Source of the DNA: Gamarada debralockiae
Lineage: Eukaryota; Ascomycota; Leotiomycetes; Helotiales; Hyphodiscaceae
Direction: 5' to 3'
Assembly (NCBI GenBank): GCA_002803225.1
Contig: NXFV01000379.1
Span: forward strand, 1 to 27,423
DNA: 27,423 bases
The position numbers and the translations under genes were made by a program. Shown in pieces: positions 18,585-27,423 of this stretch. Below the pieces are notes generated by a model. That model saw only the letters and a list, made by a program, of their open reading frames with translations. It searched no databases and was not told the origin of the DNA. Each line of letters starts with the position of its first letter. The stretch's first letter is position 1.

Positions 18585-20012
18585 ATGGGCGACAATCGCG
18601 GTCCTGAATTGATCAGAGTAATCACTTTCTTCCTCGCTTTTTCCTGGATCTTCGTCGTTCTGCGTTGTTACTGTCGGGCTATCCTAATCAAGTCTTTTGG
18701 GCTTGATGACGTCTTTTGCCTCCTTGCACAAGTTAATCTTCTTCCAAAGGCATCTGATCATTACTTGGCTGACATATTGCAGATTCTCTTCACATTCTTC
18801 TGTGGGTTTTCATTGACTGGCGTCGCGTATGGCGCTGGCCAACATATGGCCGATATTGAGCCTCAGTCGAACATTCCTATCGGCCTCCACGTAATCAATT
18901 CCAGTCTGAGAACGACAACAAAGCCTTGAAAGCTAATCACATTACAGTGGTGGTGGACATGTGAGCCCACTTATGTGCTCTGTAACATGATGCTAAAATT
19001 CAGCATCGGAGTCTTCCTCTTAAGGATATGTGTGTCATCAGTCCAGCGAGCCATCGTCTGGTTCGTTATAGGGACGGCAGGGATTGTGTGCTCTTACTTC
19101 TTCTTCATCTTTGTTTTCCAATGTTGGCCAGTAGCTTATTTCTGGGGACAATATACCGGCATGGAAGGAAGCTGTATCAATGGTAACATCATCACTGCCT
19201 CCACCTACGCTTACTCAGCCATGAGCTGCTGGACTGATTGGACATATTGCATCTTACCCGCTTTCATGGTCTGGAACCTACAGATGAGCCGTCGGTCCAA
19301 GATCTCTGTTTGCTTGATTCTCGGTGTCAGTGCCATGTAAGTCTCTATTTAGATTACAGTTAGAATCCTTCTCTCCCCTCCAAACCATAACTATTTTCCT
19401 TTCTCTATACGTAATTATCCCTTTAGAGTAGCTCACAATTAAATCACATACAGTGCCTCCGCCGCAACCATCATCCGTATTCCGTACATTAATGGCCTTA
19501 AACCTGGCTCCGACTTCCTCTACGCCGCTACCGACGTGTCCATCTGGTCCACAATCGAAACTGGTCTCGCTCTTTTGGCTTGCGCAGCTGCAACTCTCCG
19601 TCCCCTCTATCGCAAATTCACTAACAACTCTTTTGGCGGCCACACTACACCTCAAAGGATCGCAAGTTATCCTAAGAATACCCGGACTTCGGCTCGCGCA
19701 GACAATGTGCGTAGTGGCAGCAGTAATAGTCATGGCCATAAGGAGGCCATAGGAGGATGGAGAGAGCTTGGAAAGGACACCTGGATCAGAACACATATTG
19801 GGAAGCATGATGTTGACGGCGATGATATAATTTATCTGACCAGCTGGCCAGAAGAAAGTCAGAGTGTTGGTGCGGAGGCTGATAAGGTGTCGAATTCTAG
19901 TCAAACGAAATTAAAGGCGGACGAGGAAGACAACTTGCCGGCGGCAGGCGTACCACCTGGGATTCGGAAGACGATAGTGGCGTCGTCTCAAGTTTCGACG
20001 TATAGAGGATAG
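18585..20012 (+). CDS. Rhodopsin-domain seven-helix fungal membrane protein
   Basis: Four exons, 18585-18731, 18783-18890, 18948-19336 and 19454-20012, with introns of 51, 57 and 117 nt, give exactly 400 residues in one frame. The protein has the hallmarks of the ascomycete rhodopsin-domain membrane family (related to Pth11-like receptors but without an N-terminal CFEM domain): an R-x-Y-x-R-x-x-x-I-K-S-F-G-L-D-D motif after helix 1, V-A-Y-G-A-G-Q-H, the W-W-W-x-C-E-P-x-Y-V-L-C-N-M-x-L-K block created by splicing intron 2, F-Q-C-W-P-V-A-Y-F-W, a G-x-C-I-N-G loop, W-x-D-W-x-x-x-I-L-P-A-F, and P-Y-I-N-G-L-K-P-G-S-D-F-L-Y after the last splice. It should span the plasma membrane seven times with a ~140-residue cytoplasmic Ser-rich tail. 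Ligand unknown. It is flanked on both sides by inverted LTR-like relics. Confidence 0.92.
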
Positions 20013-20330
20013 TCCTGGCAGTCGTCATCTGTAGTTTCATCTTTCTTTTTATAAGCAGTCCCGAAGTTAATATTGTTGAGACGAATAAGTGGATCTCTTG
20101 GCTACGGTGATGGAGGTTGAGGCTGAGAATGGATTGGAGGCTAGGAAATTTAATGGGATATGGGAAAATTCATGGAGTAGTTTTGAGCCACCCACCATAT
20201 AATAGAGGTTGATTTCCCTAGTGAATTTTTTTCTTGATGGAGTTGGACGGCATGATTATGCGCCGCAATTATTAGTTGCCTTTTTCTAGAGCGCTTATAA
20301 AAACTACTAGACTCATTTCATGGCCCTATT

Positions 20331-20536
20331 TGTAACGGCCCTGGCACTGGCCCTCACGTGCTCTGTCCCAGACCCTTTCTCGTACTTGCCTAGCGTGGCT
20401 TGGCAAAGCTCCTGTACATAGGCTCGAGCTCCTCGCAGAGTTCTCTTTCTTCTTCATCTCTCCTTAGCTTAGTTTTCTCTAGTCTTAGTGCAAATACCAT
20501 CATACACTTTCTGAGGCCTCTGCGTGGTGCCGTGAC
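20331..20536 (+). mobile_element. LTR-like relic, copy B (possible solo LTR)
   Basis: The segment starts TGTAACGGCC and ends GGTGCCGTGACA, a TG...CA frame usual for fungal LTRs. Its interior (20391-20536) matches the reverse complement of copy A at about 15961-16290 over several blocks with moderate divergence. No clear 5-bp target duplication is seen at its edges, and no polyprotein lies next to it, so it is either a solo LTR or an eroded fragment. Confidence 0.5.
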
Positions 20537-20537
20537 A

Positions 20538-20585
20538 GCTACTCGGTCAGCTACTTGATCAGCCACTTGGTTAGCTACTTGAGGT
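20538..20585. repeat. 12-bp tandem array, four degenerate units
   Basis: Four consecutive 12-base units read GCTACTCGGTCA, GCTACTTGATCA, GCCACTTGGTTA and GCTACTTGAGGT. The array begins immediately after the end of the LTR-like relic and has no associated open frame. Confidence 0.7.
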
Positions 20586-23000
20586 ATAAGTAATGGTGCT
20601 AGCCCCTACTTGAGATGGGGCAAGCTTGAGTTTATCATTCACAAGCGTACAAGTACTACGGAACCTCTTTTCAACTACTACGAATACAAATACTATTGTC
20701 TCCCTTCCCCTTCTGCTACTTCTCTGATATACTGTGTAATAACTGTTCTAAATCGAGAGGTTTTACATACCTATTAAGAGCTCTGAAATAGGAGTTCAAA
20801 GTCGTCTAATTGCGTTGTCTGTACTGTCTTTGACTTTTTTGTAAGCTTAGTCTTCTTCTCTTCCTTCTTGATAGCACATCAGTTTTCGTTCAGGCGCAGC
20901 CAATTCCTTGTACATACGTTTTAATGCGTCTTTCATCTCCCTTTACTATATTATAAATATTCTGAGTTTTCCTTTAACTTCCTTGAATGGAATATATATT
21001 TGTATCGTATATAGCGACTAGCAGATGATCCTGACTTGACAACGTAGGCAAATCTATTGAGAAACGCCCAATCTTGTATGTGAACAAAGGCAGATTCAGG
21101 GCTGGTAACAACACTACTGCTTATAGGGGCATAGTGATAGTCGGGAGGTAAAATTGATTGAGCCTGCGAGATAGGGCGAGATCTGTTTGATGGAAATATA
21201 TCAAAGTCAGTAGGTTTAATCGGAGGGACAGCTAATTATATAGCATATTGCGACCGTGGAGAAAAGTAAAAAAAATAGGATATTTACTATTGTGTATAGT
21301 CAAGGTAAGATTCTGTTGAGTTACATAGGTTCTCATACTAATTTAGGGGGGACTGTGTAGATAGCAGCTCACCGCCTTGAAGATGCACTGCGAAAGTGTA
21401 CGAAAGCGAAAACCGGTAACGGCCTGACTCGGGTGCCACCCGCGTTCTTCGGTCGCGAGAATAAATTCACCTCAAATTTAATATCTCAAAATTTGCATGC
21501 TATTAAAGCGCTGCTTCTTCTCTGTCATTTAAGCCTTTCTCGAGAATTTCGTGAGTTGAGTTGACTTTTAATGCGAGTTGAAAACATAGAGATTTTGGTG
21601 TTCCTAGCCTTCGCTTAAGGGTGTCCGGATTTCAAAACCGTCGGTCTTCGTACGGTCCCGAAAAAGCCGGCTCGAGATCGCATTTCCTTGCATTTTATCC
21701 GTTAAGAAAGACATGGTGAGGATTGCTAAGCTGGACGTGGGATTCTGCGATCAGAATTTAAAAGCAATCGCTAGAATTGTGATGATTGTTTTTTTAGGGA
21801 GGGAGTGAAGAATGCAATGTTATTTTTGGAGATTTTGGGTTTGCGGGAAGCTGCCGCAAATAAGGTTTTGTTCATGCCTGAGGCTGAAATATCTTGGCTT
21901 TTGCCTGATTTTAACCAGGTATCCCGATCCAAGGCGAATGTGCGGGGAACAAAATGGGGTGGCAGAGCTAAATGACGTCGATTAGCACATGTTTATTCGG
22001 TTCTGCGAGTACGCATATAGGGGATTACATATTTACGCAGCGTACTATTCTGTTGGACTCTTCTTCCATGGTCGAAAGAGATCTCTGAGGTAAGGATCAC
22101 CCGACGAGTCAACTCACCCTCTCCCATCACAGACCAGTGACTTCGCATTAAACTGACTACTGGTATGTCTTCTAGTTGGAAGGCTAACTTATCAGCCAAA
22201 AGTGAAGAGAATCAGTGATTCATTGGTCAACGGATGCTGTTTTTGGAGAAGACGGATGCGGTTTGTGGACGAATTTGGATACTGATTCTGGATGAGGCCG
22301 AATGTCGATTCGTCCAGATGTGATGGTCAGCGGAGGCTCGGATAAGGGGGGTGTCAGAATTGGAGCAATCCAAAACCGATGGCAACAATCAACCGAATTA
22401 AAGACCAGAGTTGTCAAACTTGGACCAAGATCCAAAACTGAGGCGGCATTTAGTGAAGCAGGACATTGTCACCTGACTTGGCAGAATCGTCGGACGAAGG
22501 CGATTGTGGAGGAACTATTTCCTCTACAACAGATCGCGATTTCAATTTTGAAGGAACGTATCGCACATAATTAAAGAGGTATATTTCGCAACAAGTGACC
22601 AGCAGAATACAGTGAGCATCGCGACAGTCACAAAGCTGCCGCGTCTACCACAAACTCCTCATCGCAATGATGAACTATGAAATCTCCCCCTGACCGCACA
22701 TCGTCCTGTTGGCCACCGGGTTTAGCGTGACCCAAACAGCTACAGCACGGGATGTGACGGATCCTCGAGTTACCGTACTGTAGGTACCGTGTGCGGGGCT
22801 CACATGTTTGGGCTCCCTTCCTTGCCAAAAGTTGCAAAGTTTTACCACTGCAAAGAGAAAATTTGGCTTCATAAATCCACAATTACTTAATGAAGGTCGG
22901 ATACCTGCGCTTCAAATTTAGAAGAACGACTTAACAATTCCGATAGTACGATACCGGACTTTAACGAATACCGTTCACAAGGTTAGTGATGAGGCGACTA

Positions 23001-23116
23001 CTTCGTCTCTACCCAAACAACTGAATGGGGATTCCGGGCTGGCACAGACCAGAGAGTAAACAAAAACACCCTCTCCGACCCTGGTCTCGCTACAGCTGTT
23101 TGGGTAGAGACGAAAG
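23001..23116. mobile_element. 116-bp MITE with TA flanks
   Basis: The ends are near-perfect inverted repeats: CTTCGTCTCTACCCAAACAA on the left and, reverse-complemented, CTTTCGTCTCTACCCAAACA on the right, continuing into CTG on both sides. A TA dinucleotide flanks each end (22999-23000 and 23117-23118), the target duplication expected for Tc1/mariner-type transposons. The interior is non-coding and partly self-complementary (ACCAGAG / CTCTCC...CTGGT). This is a non-autonomous element; the transposase that would move it is not in the window. Confidence 0.8.
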
Positions 23117-24250
23117 TATGACCTTCAGGCCGTTTCTCCAAGGGTGATCTGACTAATCACCTGCCTGGGTTTAATGTGTTCGCTAGATGCTACTGGTAAG
23201 GGCTGGTTGTGACGTTTCCTAGCGCCAGACAATTCCTGTTTCAGCCGCCCTGGGGCAATCTGCCTTGATATCTTACCAACTGATTCTGGTGCTCCTCCCA
23301 TATTTCTTCGATTCGAAAGTTCCCTGGTGTCGGAGAATTTTATTTTAACATCCTGCGTAAACATTTCTAAGACGGTTGAGGCGGGTTTGCGTATCCATGC
23401 GCGAAATCATCAGCCAGGCGTTACTTTTACATATCGGATGAGATCCTGACGAGGTAGATAATGTTGCTATTATCACCACATCAGAGCCTGCTTCTCACTA
23501 TTTAAATAAAGGTTTTTCGTGATCGACAGGAGAGACTTGAGATGAGTAATAGACCTTTCCGCTCATGGTTTATTCTAGTACGCGCGGATCAAAAAGCTTC
23601 GGGACTTGAAACCCTCCTCCAGCTTCCTCTAACGCCGCCACTCATGATAAGATGTCACATCTTCTTATCTATTGGGGCCTCTATTGAATACATCTCCAAG
23701 ATAACGGCTGGCTGTTCAGAGCACGGCCCGCACCTTTTTGCGACGACACACTGGTCTAGTGGCAGAAAGGGATACGTGCTAACAATGCCCTTGGCCTCCC
23801 TGGATAGTATATCCCGCTAGCCGCAGGCCGCCCATTTGACACCGTGATGGAGTCCTGGCTGTGTCTTTGCTTCTCTGTACGTTGAGATTCTTTATCCTAG
23901 TGGACTGTTGCTCATTATATAGCTACGAGCTAGTGTGGCCCTTTGGGTTCGTGTTCATCATCTTTCCTGCTGTCTTACCCTATTTTTTTTTGTAGCTGAC
24001 TGCTGGCGTGCTCTTCCCCTTTTTTCTTTGTCTTTTGCCGCAGTCTCTGACGGCAGCCAGCCTGCACGCTCCAAATTTATGGTCCTTTTCCGTTCTTTCA
24101 AACCTTTGGATTAGCGAAGTCTTACTCGCCTGTTCTTTATAGCTGAAGAACTTAGCAACAGCTAATTAGCTTGCTGAACATTGGCCGGTGAGTGTTATCC
24201 TGAACCCAACGTGGAATCTTTCATCATGAATCTGATAGAAGGAAGCTAGA

Positions 24251-26090
24251 ATGATGTTGCCAAATGGCCGCAGGCTCACGAACCCTCCATCCTTCCGAAA
24301 GGCTCTCGCCGCACGGGACCCTACAAATACAAATGCACCTGGTCTGCAGGGGAACAAGAATGGACCACCGGGGCCTGGGGGAAACCACAAGGGACCGCCT
24401 AGCGATGCAACTATCACCGAAGAGCTAGTATCGCCTACTAGCCAAGCCTCTCCGTTAGAGACGGTAGTTTCATCATCGGACAATCCTTTACCCCCTCCCG
24501 CATCTTCTACTGATCCTCCAGTCGCTACTCCGGCTCCCATCACGACCTCATTAACAACTTCTGCTCTTCCCTCATCTTCTGTTATCGTCACATCTGCTCC
24601 CACTCCATCGCCCTCCGTCTCTGCTACGCTCTCTATACCAAGCCTTCCCCGAATATCAACTTCGAGCCAGCCAGACCTATCGGCACCAGGAACATTAACG
24701 ACACCCTTGGTCCCAGCAGCTTCTGGAACTGTTGCGGCACCCCTCACGTCAGCAACGTCCTCTGTGGAATCATTAAGAGTACCTGATATCAGTGCCAGCA
24801 GCAATAAGTTCTCTCCTAGCCCAAAATATTCAGTTTCAGGGTCACTATCTTCGAAGCTATCCGCTACGTTGTTCCCAGTGGAGACAACTCCGCGGACAAC
24901 CCTTGCTTATACGAGCAGCGCGACTGTTATACAGACCGGGATGGCTTCCTGCGCCTGGAATAGCACTGATCAATCCGAGTACAGCGCTGCACGGCCAGGC
25001 CAAAAGACTGGGATTGTCGTTGGGAGTATTGGTATAGTTCTAATTTCCCTTTGACCGTGACTATCCAGTATCTGAGGCTAATGATCAAACAGCTGGTTTT
25101 AGTTTCATTTTGACACTGATATTTCTCCTCTTCAAGCGGCGCAGAGCTGAACTTTCAAAAGCGCTGTCAAGCCCTATACGGCGCCCGCCAGGCACATGGG
25201 GAAAATTCCGTTGGCTGTTTTGTAGCCAAACACCGGATACAATGTCCGACTCCCTGTTGGCGGCGGAAGTTGGCTCGAGCGGTAGCCCAGCCTGGGACTA
25301 CCAAGCAACCTTTGCGCTACCTACTGTAGTCGAGACAGCGAGGCGGTCGCTCCGCAAGTCTCTGACAGGACTCTACCGCGTTAACCCCCTGGGCCAGCAT
25401 CCCGTTAAGCGTCAGGCGACAGAGGCAAGCATTCCAAGCTCGAAATCGTTCGCCTCGGTCTTCCACCGGCGCTCAGCCGCCTCAACCCACCGCAATACTT
25501 TTTGCCCTTTCTTACAGGGCCAATCCAGAAGTGTGACCGACCTGCAATCTCCTCCACCCCTTCCGCCCCTGGAGACTGCTCTTCCGCCTCCTCAACCTTC
25601 GACCACGTCTGGCAGGTCGAGAGTGCTTGCAAGAAGCGACACTAATAACTCTCCTCAACCTCTAACAATGCCACTCCAAGACCTACCCCAGGCCTTTCAA
25701 CTTCCATGGCACGACAGGAACAGTCAAACGACCATGGCCTCCGTGGAGAGCGAAGCCCGTTCCTTCAAGTCCGTGCCTGGCTGGGTAAAATTCCACTACC
25801 CGGATGGATTGCGCAGGGGTGGAAAGGTGCCTGACGAATCCGAGAAGGCGCTTACTCTACCGCCTCTGCCTATTTCCCCCGGTTCGTGGTTGAAGGCGAA
25901 GATACTCCGTCGCTCCCACCCGATGACTACTTCGGAGGATGAAAAAGGGCGTCACATAGTAAGTGAGAATGGCGATGAGCCAGCAGGCAGTCAACAAATT
26001 GTATCAGGGCCGCGTGGGTGGAAGCAGGTCCGGATGGGCCAGAGGATAAGGGGCGCGAGTGCTAATAGCTTGGTAGCAGAGAAGCAATAG
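24251..26090 (+). CDS. Ser/Thr/Pro-rich single-pass membrane protein
   Basis: Two exons, 24251-25031 and 25093-26090, joined across a 61-nt intron (donor GTATAG, acceptor CAAACAG), give 592 residues. Residues 1-250 are strongly enriched in Ser, Thr, Pro and Ala, as in heavily O-glycosylated fungal cell-surface proteins. The splice creates the single membrane segment at about residues 253-275 (G-I-V-V-G-S-I-A-G-F-S-F-I-L-T-L-I-F-L-L-F), followed at once by K-R-R-R, a stop-transfer signal, so the C-terminal ~315 residues should be cytoplasmic. The tail is basic, proline-rich and without a recognised domain. The layout recalls wall-stress or polarity sensors, but no WSC or other named domain is seen. 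No cleavable signal peptide is visible at the chosen ATG, so either the protein is type III or an upstream exon was missed. Function unknown. Confidence 0.82.
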
Positions 26091-26756
26091 GTTAGACGAA
26101 TTTGAGGAAATCCTTTACCATTGGTTGTAATATATAAATCTTCGATTGTTTTCTCCTTGCCTCTTGTTTCTGGCTTTATAATATGAATCACCCAGCAGTG
26201 TCCTTCTGCTTGAACGCCAACATTAACCTCCTCCCCCTTCTCCTTCACTACTACCACCATCATCCACGTCCTATTCCTCGAACACCAAGACCAATCTTCT
26301 CCAACCCCTCCACCTTGTCTTTCTCGTCTGTCACCTTCTCTCCAAACTCCAACATTTACTTTCTTCTCGCCGGCTGGAATATTTTCGCAAAGGACACCGC
26401 TTTGCCTAGGGTACCACGGGCTTCATCCTCACGTCGAAATTAAATCCCTGAAGAGAGCGTAATCTCTTGTCCTAATCCTCTGGCAACGGAGAGAGAATCA
26501 GCCACGCGGCAGCTAGCGCCAGACTCCTCCTGTGCTCATGTATAAATCCAGCGCTACTCCCACTTCAATCGCTTATTTCTTCTCAACCTTTATCTTTAGC
26601 TCCTGATCCTCACCGTCTCGCTCGTCTCGGCCACATACCTACGCTCCTCTGCGGTCCTTGGCATAAATCATCTTCAATCTCTTAAAGGATCCTAGACTAT
26701 ACCTCACGGCGACGGGTACAAGATACGAGAGAGCCAGCCTATTCATTTTTCTGACC
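26091..26756. other. Intergenic stretch with an orphan promoter-like element
   Basis: It follows the single-pass membrane protein stop codon. A TATAAAT at 26541-26547 with a long CT-rich tract downstream (about 26565-26650) looks like a plus-strand fungal promoter, yet no plus-strand gene follows before the minus-strand MerB-like relic. An open frame at 26183-26443 is low-complexity and not supported. Confidence 0.35.
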
Positions 26757-27274
26757 CTATACTTCTGCTAACTGTGCGGAAGTGAAGAAATCGACTCTAG
26801 AACACCAGTCTTTACATAGGACGCTATTATTTTCTACATCGGCCCTAAAGACAATATGTTTCCTGCCTTGTGGAATGCCATCGGCGAATTCGAAGAGTAT
26901 ATTTTGCCGTTGTGTGGATCCACAGACCGGGCGAGTCCAGACGCACGTAAGACACCCGAAAATCCCAATCACATCAAATGCACACCAGGCCCAGAGTGTT
27001 AAGCCATCAATTAATAATTCAGGCATCGTAGGACGCAAGAGCTCAATCCAAGTGCACTAACAATACAGCCATCAGAATCAAGTCGTATATGACCAGACCT
27101 CTGTAATTCCTCGATACTGCTCGTAATGCCCGCGGTGACATCGATCCTTGCTGCGAGATAGTCCACGGAAATAGGCTTAACTCTTTGTAAAAGGATGCGG
27201 AATGCAGATACTTGATGCCGTCCTATAAGTGAACCCTCGCGACTAAGTACCTGCACAGTCACCTGTATAATCAC
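26757..27274 (-). pseudogene. MerB-like organomercurial lyase, frameshifted
   Basis: MerB cleaves the carbon-mercury bond of organomercurials, releasing Hg(II) and the hydrocarbon. On the minus strand one frame (27274-27011) gives a winged-helix-like N-terminal part with P-I-S-V-D-Y-L-A-A-R, then G-H-I-R-L-D-S-D-G-C-I-V-S-A-L-G-L-S. A second frame (27038-26757) continues with R-P-T-M-P, I-D-G-L-T-L-W-A-W-C-A-F-D, and ends C-S-R-V-D-F-F-T-S-A-Q-L-A-E-V and stop. The first Cys and the Asp of W-C-A-F-D, and the Cys of C-S-R-V-D-F-F, correspond to the three catalytic residues of MerB, so all three are kept. The frames are offset by one base near 27030, so the gene is either broken or affected by a sequence error. 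No ATG opens the first frame; an in-frame stop lies upstream, so an upstream exon is possible. The C-terminus is shorter than in bacterial MerB. Confidence 0.65.
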
Positions 27275-27423
27275 TTGTACAGCCGTGTCATGAGGTGACG
27301 TTGGGAGTCACGTGCGGGGGCACGGCCATTTGGGCCATTGCTGCATTCGAAGCATGACGCACAATATGACGTCGCCCTACGATCACCTGCCTGACATCAT
27401 AGATATAAGCACCCTGTTCTCTG
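27275..27423. other. Right edge, upstream side of the MerB-like relic
   Basis: On the minus strand an ATG near 27355 opens a short frame that could splice into the MerB-like frame with a GTGACT donor near 27310 and an ATTATACAG acceptor near 27263. This is speculative. Nothing else is seen before the window ends. Confidence 0.2.

Larger units (their letters stand above)
20013..24250. other. Gene-poor, AT-rich stretch
   Basis: About 4.2 kb with no supported gene. It contains an LTR-like relic (20331-20536), a short 12-bp tandem array (20538-20585) and a 116-bp TA-flanked MITE (23001-23116). Frames at 21993-22199 (minus), 22302-22574 (plus) and 23542-23820 (plus) are short and overlap frames on the other strand; they show no domain I recognise. 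The part between about 20640 and 21000 has the look of old retroelement sequence, but this is only an impression. Confidence 0.4.

Noticed and set aside
22302..22574. 90-residue plus-strand frame and its minus-strand shadow
   Set aside because: No domain; the opposite strand is equally open, suggesting chance.
23542..23820. 92-residue plus-strand frame
   Set aside because: Isolated, without introns, motif or promoter evidence; length is within chance expectation for this composition.
24166..24804. 212-residue minus-strand frame rich in Gly, Val and Asp
   Set aside because: It is the antisense shadow of the Ser/Thr/Pro-rich coding sequence on the plus strand, whose splice produces a perfect membrane segment.

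Overview
The window looks like nuclear DNA of a filamentous ascomycete (Pezizomycotina). The confident genes are split by very short introns (47-61 nt, one of 117 nt) with GT..AG ends and CTRAY-type branch sites, and they belong to families typical of such fungi: a rhodopsin-type seven-helix membrane protein, an RBR ubiquitin ligase with a long coiled coil, a GRF zinc-finger protein, and a small Cys-containing secreted protein. I cannot fix the species. A leotiomycete-like fungus is only a guess.

Left part (1-7.5 kb), mostly ordinary genes: a secreted protein on the minus strand that runs off the left edge; a GRF zinc-finger coiled-coil protein (1758-2865, plus); a gene-free stretch with a perfect 25-bp palindrome; and a four-exon RBR E3 ubiquitin ligase (4842-7327, minus).

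Middle part (8.4-15.2 kb), the most unusual region. A decayed nicotinamide riboside kinase gene, broken by a 141-bp MITE-like insertion, frameshifts and stops, is followed tail to tail by a truncated carboxylesterase pseudogene and a decayed multi-pass membrane protein gene. Next to these relics lies an intact, intronless 3.5-kb gene (11613-15134, plus) encoding a 1173-residue fusion. In order it carries an ammonia-type NAD synthetase domain, a 2-oxoglutarate/Fe(II) dioxygenase domain, an NMN/NaMN adenylyltransferase-like nucleotidyltransferase domain, and a C-terminal region with PRPP-synthetase/phosphoribosyltransferase motifs. Three of the four regions point to assembly of NAD or an NAD-like dinucleotide in one chain, and the oxygenase suggests that a substrate or product is hydroxylated. 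I know of no standard fungal enzyme with this layout; it is the main candidate for an undescribed system. That it sits beside a dead NAD-salvage kinase gene is suggestive but not proof of a link.

Right part (15.1-27.4 kb): gene-poor DNA with diverged inverted LTR-like relics (about 15961-16365 and 20331-20536) flanking a four-exon rhodopsin-family membrane protein gene (18585-20012, plus); a 116-bp TA-flanked MITE (23001-23116); a Ser/Thr/Pro-rich single-pass membrane protein (24251-26090, plus); and, at the right edge on the minus strand, a frameshifted gene resembling bacterial organomercurial lyase (MerB).

No tRNA, rRNA, CRISPR array or complete transposase was recognised.
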